DNA of 64,000 nucleotides from Pantoea rwandensis (lineage in GTDB: Bacteria; Pseudomonadota; Gammaproteobacteria; Enterobacterales; Enterobacteriaceae): contig NZ_CP009454.1 in the NCBI RefSeq assembly GCF_000759475.1, positions 1,426,001-1,490,000 of the forward strand, written 5' to 3'. The notes beneath the pieces are model-generated. The model saw only the letters and a program-made list of their open reading frames with translations. It did not search any database and had not been told where the DNA came from. The number at the start of each line of letters is the position of its first letter. Positions within the stretch are counted from its first letter, which is position 1. A program made the translations under genes and the position numbers. Shown here piece after piece: positions 40,815 to 49,954 of this stretch.

Positions 40815-41039
40815 ATGAAAAAACTCGCCGCAGTGCTGGCCGTGTGTACCATGGCCTTTACCCTGGCTGCTTGTTCCAGCAATTATGTCATGCATACCAA
40901 TGATGGTCGCACCATTGTAGCGGACGGGAAACCGAAAGTTGACGATGAAACCGGTATGATCAGTTATAAAGATGCCAATGGCAACGAGCAGCAGATCAAT
41001 CGTACAGATGTGAAAGAGATGGTTGAGATGGGTCAGTAA
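40815..41039 (+). CDS. ygdI: YgdI, small DUF903 lipoprotein
   Basis: Predicted outer-membrane lipoprotein of 74 residues (E. coli 75) with signal MKKLAAVLAVCTMAFTLAAC and acylated Cys20. The mature part NYVMHTNDGRTIVADGKPKV is clearly related to YgdR at 12508-12726. Role unknown. Ribosome site AAGGAG precedes the ATG. It lies between csdA and the gcvB/gcvA pair, as in E. coli. Confidence 0.93.
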   Translation: MKKLAAVLAVCTMAFTLAACSSNYVMHTNDGRTIVADGKPKVDDETGMISYKDANGNEQQINRTDVKEMVEMGQ

Positions 41040-41050
41040 GCAGCAAGCCA

Positions 41051-41073
41051 AAAAATTTCCCGGAGAAATTTTT
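41051..41073 (+). terminator. Intrinsic terminator after ygdI
   Basis: AAAAATTTC, a 5-base loop and GAAATTTTT give a 9-bp stem ending in T residues, 11 bp after ygdI. The symmetry (A-run in front, T-run behind) would also allow use from the other strand. Confidence 0.7.
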
Positions 41074-41123
41074 ACGTCGCTTCAGTGACGGCCCTAATGG
41101 GGGTACACAGGGATGTGTAGGAC

Positions 41124-41320
41124 AAAAAAAAGCACCGCAATTTGCGGTGCTACATAAAATCACTTGGACAGACAGGGTAAATCTACAGGAATTAAAAGTT
41201 TGATCTGCAATCGTCAGATCAAAATGCAAACACAACATCACGACCACAAGCCAAAAGCTCTCCAAAAGTCTGCGATCTCTCGCACGTTTCCAGAAATCTT
41301 TTCGTTCCGGCTCAGGAAGT
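41124..41320 (-). ncRNA. gcvB: GcvB small RNA
   Basis: Hfq-dependent small RNA that represses many amino-acid and peptide transport mRNAs. On the minus strand it begins ACTTCCTGAGCCGGAACG, identical to the E. coli 5' end, contains the G/U-rich R1-type stretch GTGATGTTGTGTTTGC, then TTTACCCTGTCTGTCCA, and ends in the terminator AGCACCGC-AATT-GCGGTGCT with eight T residues. About 197 nt against about 206 in E. coli. It is transcribed divergently from gcvA, as known. The 5' end is set by homology. Confidence 0.95.
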
Positions 41321-41326
41321 GCGGCA

Positions 41327-41355
41327 ACTATAGGTATTTGCTGGAGCTTCCTCAA
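41327..41355 (-). promoter_or_regulatory. gcvB promoter
   Basis: On the minus strand, -35-like TTGAGG (41355-41350), a 17-bp spacer and -10 TATAGT (41332-41327), with the expected start at 41320. GcvA activates gcvB in E. coli; operator half-sites were not resolved by eye here. Confidence 0.7.
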
Positions 41356-41449
41356 CGGACAAATTATAATGTCTCGGATTAAAATAACTAATACGTAACG
41401 ACCTTGTATAAGTCGGACTGTTACCTTGTGAATCCGCTGATGGAAAACC

Positions 41450-42367
41450 ATGTCTAAACGCCTTCCACCGCTTAATGCTTTACGCGTCTTCGATGCTGCA
41501 GCCCGCCATTTAAGCTTTACAAAAGCCGCTGAAGAGCTGTTTGTCACCCAGGCAGCTGTTAGCCACCAGATTAAATCTCTGGAAGATTTCCTCGGTCTTA
41601 AGCTATTTCGACGGAGGAATCGTTCGCTTTTGCTGACAGAAGAAGGTCAAAGCTACTATCTGGATATTAAAGAGATCTTCTCGGCTATCAACGATGCGAC
41701 GCGTAAACTTCAGGCGCGCAGCGCGAAGGGTGCCTTAACCGTCAGTCTGTTGCCCAGCTTTGCCATTCAATGGCTGGTGCCACGTCTTTCCAGCTTTAAT
41801 ATGGCTTATCCGGGCATCGATGTGCGTATTCAGGCGGTGGACCGCGATGAAGAGAAACTGGCCGATGATGTTGATGTGGCGATTTTCTATGGTCGCGGTA
41901 ACTGGCCGGGCCTGCGCGTTGAGAAACTGTATGCCGAATATTTGCTGCCGGTCTGCTCGCCCATGTTTCTGACTGGCGACCATCCGCTTAAAACGCCCGC
42001 CGATCTGGCGCACTTTACGCTGCTGCATGATGCTTCGCGCCGCGACTGGCAATCCTATATCCGTCAGCTAGGATTGCAGCACATTAATGTGCAGCAGGGG
42101 CCGCTCTTTAGCCATAGCGCGATGGTGCTTCAGGCGGCGATTCACGGCCAGGGCGTGGCGCTGGCGAATAATGTGATGGCGCAGAGTGAAATTGAAGCTG
42201 GACGGCTGGTCTGTCCATTTAATGACGTGTTAGTCAGTAAAAACGCTTTTTATCTGGTTTGTCATGACAGCCAGGCAGAACTGGGTAAAATAGCCGCCTT
42301 TCGTCAGTGGATCCTGGAAAAAGCCGCAGCTGAACAAGAAAAATTCCGCTTTCGCTACGATCACTAA
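41450..42367 (+). CDS. gcvA: GcvA, LysR-type regulator of glycine cleavage
   Basis: Activates gcvTHP with glycine and activates gcvB. The N-terminal winged helix-turn-helix is RLPPLNALRVFDAAARHLSF-TKAAEELFVTQAAVSHQIK (residues 4-42, broken here after 20), followed by a periplasmic-binding-like effector domain to residue 305, the same length as E. coli. Divergent from gcvB with 129 bp between; ygdD and rlmM follow in the same direction. Confidence 0.96.
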   Translation: MSKRLPPLNALRVFDAAARHLSFTKAAEELFVTQAAVSHQIKSLEDFLGLKLFRRRNRSLLLTEEGQSYYLDIKEIFSAINDATRKLQARSAKGALTVSLLPSFAIQWLVPRLSSFNMAYPGIDVRIQAVDRDEEKLADDVDVAIFYGRGNWPGLRVEKLYAEYLLPVCSPMFLTGDHPLKTPADLAHFTLLHDASRRDWQSYIRQLGLQHINVQQGPLFSHSAMVLQAAIHGQGVALANNVMAQSEIEAGRLVCPFNDVLVSKNAFYLVCHDSQAELGKIAAFRQWILEKAAAEQEKFRFRYDH

Positions 42368-42417
42368 CGCGTTGAGTGCTGCACAGTGATGTGCAGTTTC
42401 ATCCTGAGGAACAATGA

Positions 42418-42813
42418 ATGTCCAGTCGTGCCATGTTTGTGTTTGCCGCCATCAGCGGATTTCTGCTGGTGGCCTTTGGTGCTTTTGGGGCACACGTGCT
42501 GAGCAAATCGCTCGGCCCGGCGGAAATGGCGTGGATCCATACCGGTCTTGAATATCAGGCCTATCACACATTGGCGGTGATCGGTCTGGGTGCAGCCATG
42601 CTGCGCCGCGCCAATATCTGGTTTTACTGGAGCAGCGCCGCGCTGGCGCTCGGCACCGTGTTATTCAGTGGCAGCCTTTATTGCTTAGCGCTGTCACACT
42701 TGAAGTTTTGGGTTTTTGTTACGCCAGTGGGAGGATTGTTTTTCCTGATTGGCTGGTTCTTGATGTTGATTGGCGCATTGCGTCTTAAACGAAAGGCGGA
42801 TCGCCATGAATAA
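42418..42813 (+). CDS. ygdD: YgdD, DUF423 inner-membrane protein
   Basis: Small membrane protein with four hydrophobic segments, 131 residues as in E. coli. The DUF423 motif [15 protein letters not shown] is near the start and [10 protein letters not shown] follows in the third segment. Molecular role unknown. Ribosome site GAGGA precedes the ATG. It overlaps rlmM by 8 bp, so the two are co-translated. Confidence 0.94.
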   Translation: MSSRAMFVFAAISGFLLVAFGAFGAHVLSKSLGPAEMAWIHTGLEYQAYHTLAVIGLGAAMLRRANIWFYWSSAALALGTVLFSGSLYCLALSHLKFWVFVTPVGGLFFLIGWFLMLIGALRLKRKADRHE

Positions 42814-43906
42814 AGTTTTACTCTATTGCCGTCCTGGCTTTGAGAAAGAGTGTGCGGCGGAGATCAGTGCCAAAGCCGCTGAGCGCGAAGTATACGGTTT
42901 TGCCCGCGTTAAAGATGATTCCGGCTACGTGCTCTATGAGTGCTATCAGCAGGAAGATGCGGAAAAGCTGATTCAAACACTGCCGTTTGCCGAGCTGATT
43001 TTCGCCCGTCAGATGCTGGTGGTAGGCGAACTGCTGCGCGATTTACCGCCAGAAAATCGTATTACCCCGATTGTCGGCATGTTAACGGGTGTGGTGGAGA
43101 AGGGCGGTGAGCTGCGCGTTGAAGTGCCGGATACTAATGAAGCGAAAGAACTGACCAAGTTTTGCCGTAAGTTAACCGTGCCGCTGCGCGCCAGCCTGCG
43201 TGAGAGTAAAATCCTGCTCAACTACGAATCGCCAAAACGCCCAGTGATACATGTGTTCTTTATTGCTCCGGGTACCTGCTATGTCGGTTATTCGCTGCCA
43301 GAGAACAACTCCCCGTTCTATATGGGGATACCGCGCCTCAAGTTCCCGTCGGATGCCCCAAGCCGTTCAACGCTGAAACTGGAGGAAGCGTTTCATGTCT
43401 TCATCCCGGCCGATGAGTGGGATGAGCGTTTGGGCAGCGGCATGTATGCCGTGGATCTGGGTGCTTGCCCTGGCGGCTGGACTTATCAACTGGTCAAACG
43501 CAGCATGTGGGTGTACGCCGTAGATAACGGTCCGATGGCCCCCAGCCTTATGGATACCGGGCAAGTCACGCACTGCCGTGAAGATGGTTTCAAATACCGC
43601 CCATCGCGCAATAACATCAGCTGGCTGGTGTGTGACATGGTGGAAAAACCCGTTCGCGTCGCCAGTTTGATGACGGAGTGGCTGGTCAATGGCTGGTGCC
43701 GTGAAGCAATCTTCAACCTCAAATTGCCAATGAAAAAGCGTTATGAAGAGGTCACGCAAAATCTGGCTATGATGGATGCGGCGTTGAAAGAGAAGGGAGT
43801 GAATGCCCAGATTCAGGCGCGCCAGCTGTACCACGACCGTGAAGAGATTACTGTGCATGTGCGCCGGCTTTGGGCAGCGGTTGGCGGCCGTCGCGACGAA
43901 CGCTAA
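42806..43906 (+). CDS. rlmM: RlmM, 23S rRNA 2'-O-ribose C2498 methyltransferase
   Basis: SAM-dependent methyltransferase acting on 23S rRNA before subunit assembly. An N-terminal THUMP-like part (about 1-160) precedes the Rossmann domain with [16 protein letters not shown] (SAM motif I) and the KDKE-type residues spread through WLVCDMVE and [14 protein letters not shown] use the ATG at 42806 (366 residues, exactly E. coli); the longer frame belongs to overlap with ygdD. An ERIC cluster starts at its stop codon. Confidence 0.96.
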   Translation: MNKVLLYCRPGFEKECAAEISAKAAEREVYGFARVKDDSGYVLYECYQQEDAEKLIQTLPFAELIFARQMLVVGELLRDLPPENRITPIVGMLTGVVEKGGELRVEVPDTNEAKELTKFCRKLTVPLRASLRESKILLNYESPKRPVIHVFFIAPGTCYVGYSLPENNSPFYMGIPRLKFPSDAPSRSTLKLEEAFHVFIPADEWDERLGSGMYAVDLGACPGGWTYQLVKRSMWVYAVDNGPMAPSLMDTGQVTHCREDGFKYRPSRNNISWLVCDMVEKPVRVASLMTEWLVNGWCREAIFNLKLPMKKRYEEVTQNLAMMDAALKEKGVNAQIQARQLYHDREEITVHVRRLWAAVGGRRDER

Positions 43907-44032
43907 TCCTGCTTCATACTTTGCACTACAGCCGCGTTGGCTGCGCTTGCTCGCCCCGGTCACATACTGATGTATGCTCCCGGGGACTCTCGCACTTGCC
44001 GCCTTGCTGCAGCACAAATTTTTTCGCAGGAT
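43906..44032. repeat. ERIC element, full-length copy 1
   Basis: A 127-bp element bounded by ATCCTGC and GCAGGAT, containing the ERIC core: TTCATACTT..., GCGTTGGCTGCGCTTGCTCG, CCCCGGTCAC, ATACTGATGTATGCTCCCGG and CTTGCCGCCTTGCTGCAGCA. ERIC (IRU) elements are non-autonomous enterobacterial intergenic repeats of about 126-127 bp. Its first base is the last base of the rlmM stop codon. Confidence 0.9.
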
Positions 44033-44041
44033 GCATTTTGC

Positions 44042-44137
44042 ATTTCCCGTCATACTTCGCGCCACAGGTGCGTTGGCTACGTTTATACGCCCCAGTCACA
44101 TACTGATGTATGGTCCCGGGGACTCACGCACTTGCCG
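44042..44137. repeat. ERIC element, truncated copy 2 (96 bp)
   Basis: Aligns with copy 1 from its start to CTTGCCG, then stops and the next copy begins. It is the most diverged copy at its left end (TCATACTTCGCGCCACAGGT) but near-identical to copy 3 in the central core. Confidence 0.85.
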
Positions 44138-44233
44138 ATCCTGCTTCATACTTTGCACTACAGCGGCGTTGACTGCGCTTGTTCGCCCCAGTCACATACT
44201 GATGTATGGTCCCGGGGACTCACGCACTTGCCG
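44138..44233. repeat. ERIC element, truncated copy 3 (96 bp)
   Basis: Starts ATCCTGCTTCATACTTTGCA and breaks at the same CTTGCCG point as copy 2, giving an exact 96-bp period. The right-hand third of ERIC is missing. Confidence 0.88.
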
Positions 44234-44360
44234 ATCCTGCTTCATACTTTGCACTACAGCGGCGTTGGCTGCGTTTGTTCGCCCCGGTCACATACTGGCG
44301 TATGCTCCCGGGGACTCACGCGCTTGCCGCCTTGCTGTAGCACAAATTATTTCGCAGGAT
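44234..44360. repeat. ERIC element, full-length copy 4
   Basis: Complete 127-bp copy with both terminal inverted repeats (ATCCTGC, GCAGGAT). It restores the right end missing in copies 2 and 3, so the cluster reads full, 9-bp spacer, 96, 96, full. Nothing gene-like lies between here and the end of xni at 44455. Confidence 0.9.
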
Positions 44361-44454
44361 CTCTAGGGGTATCATCATAAAGGCGCAATTTTTTGCACCT
44401 ATCACCTATCGAGAGATTGGTGAGTTTAACAAGCTGGGGGGCTGCACCCGGCAT

Positions 44455-45210
44455 TCACGCCTTATACCGCAACGTATTTAAATTCCCCTGCAAGACCAAA
44501 TCGTGTTTAAGCGTTGAGACCTGGCGGCAAATCTCAGCTATCTGCTGATGATCGCGCAATTTTTTCTGCCACTTTTCAGGAACCTGGTCGAATTGCTGAT
44601 AAATAGCTTCAAGGGTGCCGAACTGCGTGAGTAAATCGCGGGCGCTTTTAGAGCCAATGCCGGTGACGCCGGGAATTTTGCTACTGCTGATGCCGCACAA
44701 TCCCCAGTAATCAGGTAATTGTGCAGGCGTGACGCCAAACTCGTGCTCGATGAAAGGCACGTCCAGCCAGCGTTTTTGGAAATAATCACGGATGCGGATA
44801 TTCGGCGCTAAAAGCTGGCAATAACCTTTGTCGGTGGAGACGATAGTTGCCTGATGTCCGGCATCGGCCATTTTCACCGCCAGCGTGGCGGCGAGATCGT
44901 CGGCTTCATCGAGATCGGCGACCCAGCAACGCACGCCGACAGCCTCAAAGGCCTGCTGGATAACGGGCATCTCCATCTGCAAATCATCCGGCATCGGTGG
45001 GCGGCCCGCTTTGTAATCGGGTAGCAGCTGATGTCGCCAGCCAGGGTGACGATCGTGGCTATCAAATACCGCGACGACGTGCGTCGGTTGCGTGTGGCCT
45101 AATAGCTGATTCAGCGCTGCGATGCAGGCTTCGCGGCAGGGCGTGCCTTGTACGGCATGCAAACGGCGGATCAGGTTCAGCGCATCAATAATCAGAAGAT
45201 GAAACGACAT
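44455..45210 (-). CDS. xni: Xni (ExoIX), flap endonuclease
   Basis: 5' nuclease of the polymerase I exonuclease superfamily, acting on flap DNA. The start [16 protein letters not shown] has the first metal-binding Asp; [13 protein letters not shown] and [10 protein letters not shown] carry others; [14 protein letters not shown] is the helix-hairpin-helix. Length 251, as in E. coli. Like E. coli Xni it lacks part of the metal-site acidic set of PolA-type nucleases. A short hairpin separates it from ppnN upstream. Confidence 0.95.
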   Translation of the reverse strand: MSFHLLIIDALNLIRRLHAVQGTPCREACIAALNQLLGHTQPTHVVAVFDSHDRHPGWRHQLLPDYKAGRPPMPDDLQMEMPVIQQAFEAVGVRCWVADLDEADDLAATLAVKMADAGHQATIVSTDKGYCQLLAPNIRIRDYFQKRWLDVPFIEHEFGVTPAQLPDYWGLCGISSSKIPGVTGIGSKSARDLLTQFGTLEAIYQQFDQVPEKWQKKLRDHQQIAEICRQVSTLKHDLVLQGNLNTLRYKA

Positions 45211-45219
45211 AGTGATAGT

Positions 45220-45237
45220 GGCAGCCCGCAGGCTGCC
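45220..45237. other. Short hairpin between ppnN and xni
   Basis: GGCAGCC, loop CGCA and GGCTGCC form a 7-bp stem 11 bp downstream of ppnN and 10 bp upstream of the xni start. No clear T-run follows on the minus strand, so it may only attenuate read-through into xni. Confidence 0.45.
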
Positions 45238-45248
45238 TTCCTGATGGG

Positions 45249-46604
45249 TTATTTAATGATTTCGTAGCAGGGGATGTAGGCGCTGCCTGGCAACTTCATA
45301 CGCTGCTGAGCGACGAAGCCCTGCAGCAGTTCATCCATGCGATGCATAATGTCGGCGTCGCCGTGCAGTTTGTAAGGCCCCTTCTCGCGGATTTCGCGAA
45401 TGCCGACCTCCTTAACGTTGCCGGCAACAATACCAGAGAAAGCGCGACGCAAATCTGCAGCCAGTTTTTCCGCTGGCTGGTTCGGGAACAGTTTCAGGTT
45501 AGCCATGTTTTCGTGCGTCGGTACAAACGGTACCTGCAACTCTGGCGCGATGCGAATCGACCAGTTAAAACTGTAGGCATCGCCAGTTTCGCGACGATAC
45601 TCTTTGACCTGCGGCATGGCCTTCTTCATCAGACGTGCCACTTCAGCAGCATCATCAATGATGATCTTATAGTGCTTACGCGCGGTTTCACCCAGCGTAT
45701 TAACGATGAAATCATCCAGCACCCGGAAGTAGTCGGCGCTCTCTTTCGGGCCGGTGAGAATCAGCGGCAGGACCTGGTCGCTGTTGTGTGGATTCATCAG
45801 GATCCCCAACAGATACAGCAACTCTTCTGCGGTGCCGACACCACCCGGGAAGATCACGATGCCATGCGCAATACGCACAAACGCCTCAAGACGCTTTTCG
45901 ATATCCGGCATGATGATCAGTTCATTCACCAGCGGATTTGGTGGCTCAGCCGCGATAATTGACGGTTCGGTCAGGCCAATGAAACGACTGTCGTGGTAGC
46001 GTTGCTGTGCATGACCCACTGCGGCACCTTTCATCGGCGCTTCCATCACGCCAGGCCCACAGCCGGTGCAGATGTTGAGTTCACGCAGGCCCATTTGTGT
46101 GCCAACATTGCGGCAATACTGATACTCCACTGCGTTAATCGAGTGACCACCCCAGCACACCACGGTATTGGGATATTCACCAATGTGCAGCGCGCGCGCG
46201 TTACGCAGAATTGAAAACACCTGATTCGTGATGTGAGCGGAATCGTCAGCGTTTTTATGATCGCTGCGCTCAAGTTGGCCATTCACAAACAGAATATCGC
46301 GTAGCACGGCAAACAGGTTGGCCTGCAATGAGCGGATAATACGGCCATCAACAAAGGCTTCTTCCGGCGGATTAATCAGTTCGAGTTTGACGCCGCGCTC
46401 ACGGCGCAGCACGTTGATGTCGAAATTTTCAAAACGCGAGAGCAGTTCCTGACTACTGTCGGTCTGGCTGCCGGAGTTGAGCACCGCGAGTGAGCAGTTG
46501 CGAAAAAGCTGGTAAAGGTCGCTGCTGGCCGTTTGCTTCAGCATGTCGACTTCCAACTGGGAGAGCAGATCCATTGAGCCAAGCGGGCTGATATGTGTAA
46601 TCAA
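45249..46604 (-). CDS. ppnN: PpnN, pyrimidine/purine nucleotide 5'-monophosphate nucleosidase
   Basis: Cytoplasmic LOG-family enzyme that splits nucleoside monophosphates to base plus ribose 5-phosphate; in E. coli it is activated by (p)ppGpp. The catalytic LOG motif is [17 protein letters not shown], with [14 protein letters not shown] upstream. N- and C-terminal flanking domains bring it to 451 residues (E. coli 454). The N-terminus [20 protein letters not shown] fixes the start. Confidence 0.96.
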   Translation of the reverse strand: MITHISPLGSMDLLSQLEVDMLKQTASSDLYQLFRNCSLAVLNSGSQTDSSQELLSRFENFDINVLRRERGVKLELINPPEEAFVDGRIIRSLQANLFAVLRDILFVNGQLERSDHKNADDSAHITNQVFSILRNARALHIGEYPNTVVCWGGHSINAVEYQYCRNVGTQMGLRELNICTGCGPGVMEAPMKGAAVGHAQQRYHDSRFIGLTEPSIIAAEPPNPLVNELIIMPDIEKRLEAFVRIAHGIVIFPGGVGTAEELLYLLGILMNPHNSDQVLPLILTGPKESADYFRVLDDFIVNTLGETARKHYKIIIDDAAEVARLMKKAMPQVKEYRRETGDAYSFNWSIRIAPELQVPFVPTHENMANLKLFPNQPAEKLAADLRRAFSGIVAGNVKEVGIREIREKGPYKLHGDADIMHRMDELLQGFVAQQRMKLPGSAYIPCYEIIK

Positions 46605-46790
46605 GAGAACTCCTTTACACGCAAATGCGTGACGGGTGACGCTGCGCTTAACTTGCTGAACGCAGTGACGAAAATCCTTCGGAACGCAGGTTTAGACCTT
46701 AGCGCCTTTGACAGAGTAACGTTGTCCGCAGTGAATGCTCAAGTGGAACCGCGCATCCGTGCTGCGGCCTGCGAGGCGTCTCGCAATCTG

Positions 46791-47636
46791 TTACTGGCGT
46801 ACCAGGCGGGAAAACCCAGGAGAGAAGGGAACGTTGCTGCGCCACGGATTAATATCCAGTCCACCGCGGCGCGTATAACGTGCATAAACGGTCAGGGATT
46901 CTGGTTGGCAAAAGCGCTGAATGTCGTTGAAAATGCGCTCAACGCACTGTTCATGGAACTCATTGTGCTGACGGAATGAGATCAGGTAACGCAGCAGGGC
47001 TTCACGATCGATACGTGGGCCTTTGTAGCGAATCATTACGGAACCCCAATCAGGCTGATGGGTGATCAAACAGTTGGATTTCAGCAAATGGCTCACCAGC
47101 GTTTCTTCCACCACTTCACTGCCCGCGGCCTGCGCTAAATAATCGGCGTTAAAAGCATAGTCGTGAATCTCGATATCCTGCTCGTCGATGACATCGCCAT
47201 TGAAATGGCCGATTGGCTGGCCTTCCACTTCGCCCAGACGGAACAGTGCCACGCTGACTTCGCCATTGGCGCAGGCGCGCAGATCGCGCTCGAGTGTCTG
47301 GCGCACCTCGCCCCAGTCCGCGAAACGCGTCTGGTTAAAGCTGTTAAGATAGAGCTTAAAGCTCTTGGACTCGATCAGGTTTTCGCTTTCAGCGCGCAGC
47401 ACCACTTCGCCCACCGCCACCTGCGGCACGCCCTTGCTGTTGAGCCAGGAGAGTTCGTACAGCGTCCAGATATCTGCGCCCTGGAACGGCAGATTATCCG
47501 GGTAGAGCCCCAGCGGTTCGCGATTCAGGCTGCGCGGCACCGATTGCAGCAGCGTGTTATCGTAACGATCAACATAAGCCGTGGGCTTACCTAACGTCAG
47601 GCCGCTTAACGCCTGATCGCGGTTTTCAGAAGACAT
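46791..47636 (-). CDS. queF: QueF, NADPH-dependent 7-cyano-7-deazaguanine reductase
   Basis: Reduces preQ0 to preQ1 in queuosine biosynthesis. This is the bimodular type: the motif [14 protein letters not shown] is in the N-terminal half, and the catalytic cysteine and aspartate are in [14 protein letters not shown] in the C-terminal half. I use the ATG at 47636 (281 residues; E. coli 282). Divergent from syd across 62 bp. Confidence 0.96.
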   Translation of the reverse strand: MSSENRDQALSGLTLGKPTAYVDRYDNTLLQSVPRSLNREPLGLYPDNLPFQGADIWTLYELSWLNSKGVPQVAVGEVVLRAESENLIESKSFKLYLNSFNQTRFADWGEVRQTLERDLRACANGEVSVALFRLGEVEGQPIGHFNGDVIDEQDIEIHDYAFNADYLAQAAGSEVVEETLVSHLLKSNCLITHQPDWGSVMIRYKGPRIDREALLRYLISFRQHNEFHEQCVERIFNDIQRFCQPESLTVYARYTRRGGLDINPWRSNVPFSPGFSRLVRQ

Positions 47637-47698
47637 ATCGGTTACCACTAAATTCCATCAAAGTGGCTAAGTGTAACCGATCACAAGCGAGAAGAAGA

Positions 47699-48247
47699 AT
47701 GATGCAACAAACCGCAGACGCCCTGCGTGAGTTTACCGCCCATTATGTGCAACATTGGCAGCAGCAGGCTGGACATCTGCCGGCAAGCACGGATCTACTG
47801 GGGGTGCCATCCCCCTGTATTGTCAGCACACTGGATGATCGTGTGTTGTGGCAACCACAACCGTTCACCTTGCCAGCCACGCTGGAAGCGGTTGAGCGTG
47901 CACTGGATATCCAGTTGCAATCGGAAATCAGTGCTTTTTACACGTCGCAGTTTGCCGGGGATATGACCGCAACCTTTCAGCAGCAGCAGATTACCTTGTT
48001 ACAGGTGTGGAGCGAATCAGACTTTACCCGCTTGCAGGAGAATCTGATTGGACATCTGATCATGAAGCGCCGCTTAAAACAGAGTCCAACATTATTCATT
48101 GCGACGACTGAATCGGAGCAGGATGTGATTGCTCTGTGTAACCTTTCCGGTGAAGTGATTCTGGAACAGCCTGGTAGTAAAAAGCGTCAGGTACTGGCTG
48201 CGAGCATTAAGATATTTCTTAATGATTTACAACCGGTTAGTGCCTGA
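47699..48247 (+). CDS. syd: Syd, SecY-interacting protein
   Basis: Membrane-associated acidic protein that binds SecY and checks translocon integrity. 182 residues (E. coli 181). Conserved segments: YGVPSPCI-like [28 protein letters not shown] and [13 protein letters not shown] [11 protein letters not shown]. Two adjacent ATGs (47699, 47702) exist; the first aligns best with E. coli. Ribosome site AGAAGAAG. Confidence 0.93.
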   Translation: MMQQTADALREFTAHYVQHWQQQAGHLPASTDLLGVPSPCIVSTLDDRVLWQPQPFTLPATLEAVERALDIQLQSEISAFYTSQFAGDMTATFQQQQITLLQVWSESDFTRLQENLIGHLIMKRRLKQSPTLFIATTESEQDVIALCNLSGEVILEQPGSKKRQVLAASIKIFLNDLQPVSA

Positions 48248-48271
48248 GTGACAGACTTCGCTGGCGAGGCT

Positions 48272-48289
48272 TGTAAGAGATCTCTCACA
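48272..48289. promoter_or_regulatory. UvrY (GacA-type) operator upstream of csrB
   Basis: TGTAAGAGATCTCTCACA is an 18-bp imperfect palindrome equivalent to the UvrY-binding repeat upstream of E. coli csrB. Its centre lies about 180 bp before the estimated csrB start, the distance known in E. coli. A second partial copy, TGTGAGAGATC, follows at 48294. It should receive BarA-UvrY signals. Confidence 0.8.
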
Positions 48290-48423
48290 TTAGGTGTGAG
48301 AGATCGCTAGATCATTTTGCAGCCATCCGGAAAACAAGGATGTAAAAATATTGTGAATCATAAGCTTATGGCATCACTCCTAAAATTAGTAGTGTGAGAA
48401 ATCTATTAACGCGTCTTACTAAC

Positions 48424-48452
48424 TTGTTATTACGATGGTTTCTGACAGAATA
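48424..48452 (+). promoter_or_regulatory. Probable csrB core promoter
   Basis: -35-like TTGTTA (48424-48429) and a weak -10 near AGAATA (48447-48452), 17 bp apart. A poor -10 would fit activator dependence on UvrY. Chosen mainly because it lies just before the first GGA motifs. Confidence 0.4.
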
Positions 48453-48458
48453 GTCACC

Positions 48459-48769
48459 ACTGGCAGGATGCTGGGGATGAAGAGACGTTCAGGAGAATGT
48501 CAGCCAGGAGGCGGGAACGTAACGGAGTTTACGGCACATGGAAGGCTTCTGGATGAAGCAGGACACTCAGGATTGAGTCAGGGACACCTCCAGGACGGAG
48601 AATGAGAGCCACGCGGATTGTGGTGGGCCAGGATGCTAAGGATAACTGTCACGATGACAGGCAATGGAAAGCAGAGGACGAGTTGTCATGGATGAGCAGG
48701 GAGCACAGCGGTGGCGGGAATGCTGCGAACGAAACCGGGAGCACTGTAATCACAGTGCTCCCTTTTTTT
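48459..48769 (+). ncRNA. csrB: CsrB small RNA, CsrA sponge
   Basis: Non-coding RNA that sequesters the translational regulator CsrA. About 22 GGA motifs occur in 310 nt, many as CAGGA or in hairpin loops (CACCTCCAGGACGGAG, CTTCTGGATGAAG). The 3' end AGCAGGGAGCA...CGGGAGCACTG matches E. coli CsrB and ends in the terminator at 48737-48769. It is located between syd and yqcC as in E. coli. The 5' end is estimated; E. coli CsrB is about 369 nt, so the start could lie a little upstream. Confidence 0.93.
48737..48769 (+). terminator. Intrinsic terminator of csrB
   Basis: GGGAGCACTG, loop TAATCA-type and CAGTGCTCCC form a 10-bp perfect stem followed by seven T residues, almost identical to the E. 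coli csrB terminator. Confidence 0.95.
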
Positions 48770-48836
48770 ATGCCTTTTTTGCACGTTGAACGACTAATGG
48801 TATGCTTGCCGCCCAATTTTTCTCTGGAGGTGGCGT

Positions 48837-49163
48837 ATGTCGTCGCACATGATTATTCAACAGCTGCAGCAGATCGAAGCGGTGATGCGCGAACACGGCC
48901 ACTGGCAGACGCAATCCCCTGAGCCGGCAGCCTTCGCCAGTACCGAGCCTTTTTGCCTCAATACCATGGAGCCGCTGGAGTGGCTGCAGTGGGTACTCAT
49001 CCCACGTTTCCATGCGTTAATCGAAGCCGGTGCGCCGCTTCCGCAAAATTTCTCTGTAACGCCTTACTATGAAGTGGCGTTACCTGCCACCACACCCGGC
49101 CATGCGGTCCTGTTGCTGACATTAGGCCAGTTCGATGCGCTTTTTCAGGACCCGACCTCTTAA
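48837..49163 (+). CDS. yqcC: YqcC family protein
   Basis: Conserved cytoplasmic protein of 108 residues (E. coli 109) of the DUF446 family with the motif NTMEPLEWLQWVLIPR. Function unknown. A good ribosome site (CTGGAGG) precedes the ATG. Its stop overlaps the truC start (TAATG), and together with yqcA these form one operon downstream of csrB. Confidence 0.94.
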   Translation: MSSHMIIQQLQQIEAVMREHGHWQTQSPEPAAFASTEPFCLNTMEPLEWLQWVLIPRFHALIEAGAPLPQNFSVTPYYEVALPATTPGHAVLLLTLGQFDALFQDPTS

Positions 49164-49942
49164 TGCTGGAAATCCTTTATCAAGATGAATGGCTGGTCGC
49201 CGTCAACAAACCGTCCGGCTGGCTGGTGCATCGTAGTTGGCTCGATCGCGACGAAAAAGTGGTGGTGATGCAAACGGTACGCGATCAAATTGGTCAGCAC
49301 GTATTTACCGTGCATCGCCTCGATCGCCCCACCTCTGGCGTGCTGTTAATGGCGCTCTCCAGCGAAGTGGCGCATTTACTGTCACAGCAGTTCGAGCAGC
49401 ATAAAATGCAGAAGACCTACCACGCGGTGGTGCGAGGTTGGCTGGATGGCAGCGCGACACTCGACTACCCGTTGGTTGAAGAGCTGGATAAGATTGCCGA
49501 TAAGTTCGCGACTCAGGAACGTACCGCGCAGCCTGCCGTCACTGATTATCGCTCACTGGCGCAAGTAGAAATGCCGGTGGCGATCAGCCGTTACGACAGC
49601 GCGCGTTATACCCTGGTGGAGATGTCGCCGCATACCGGCCGTAAACATCAGCTTCGCCGCCATATGGTGCATCTGCGCCACCCGATTATTGGTGATAGCG
49701 CCCATGGTGATTTGCGGCAGAATCGGGGTGCAGCAGAGCACTTTGGTATGAATCGATTGATGCTGCATGCCAGTGCGCTGAGCCTGACGCATCCGGTCAC
49801 CCGAGAACCTCTGGTGATCCGCGCCGGGCTCGATCGCGTCTGGCAAGGCATGCTGCAACAGTTTGGCTGGCAGCATCAGATCCCTGAGGTTCCCAGGGTT
49901 GAGTTTGCCGACGAGGCAGTCCAGGATAAGCCAACAGAATAA
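49163..49942 (+). CDS. truC: TruC, tRNA pseudouridine 65 synthase
   Basis: Forms pseudouridine at position 65 of tRNA-Ile and tRNA-Asp. The catalytic Asp54 is in VHRLDRPTSGVLL, the RluA/RsuA signature. Length 259 (E. coli 260). Start overlaps yqcC, and yqcA begins 12 bp after its stop. Confidence 0.96.
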   Translation: MLEILYQDEWLVAVNKPSGWLVHRSWLDRDEKVVVMQTVRDQIGQHVFTVHRLDRPTSGVLLMALSSEVAHLLSQQFEQHKMQKTYHAVVRGWLDGSATLDYPLVEELDKIADKFATQERTAQPAVTDYRSLAQVEMPVAISRYDSARYTLVEMSPHTGRKHQLRRHMVHLRHPIIGDSAHGDLRQNRGAAEHFGMNRLMLHASALSLTHPVTREPLVIRAGLDRVWQGMLQQFGWQHQIPEVPRVEFADEAVQDKPTE

Positions 49943-49954
49943 AGGAGCGGCAAG

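Noticed and set aside
44042..44360. Possible CRISPR array because of regular repeats
   Set aside because: The 96-bp unit has no unique spacers, and its sequence is ERIC-like; no cas genes are present.
43937..44380. Open frames of up to 147 codons after rlmM, with repeated peptide blocks
   Set aside because: They are translations of the tandem ERIC elements; the repetition comes from the DNA repeats, not from a repeat protein.
47163..47594. 143-codon open frame antisense to queF
   Set aside because: Complete overlap with conserved QueF coding sequence and no independent motif.
48602..48922. 106-codon open frame after syd
   Set aside because: It lies inside the csrB RNA, crosses its terminator and runs into yqcC out of frame.
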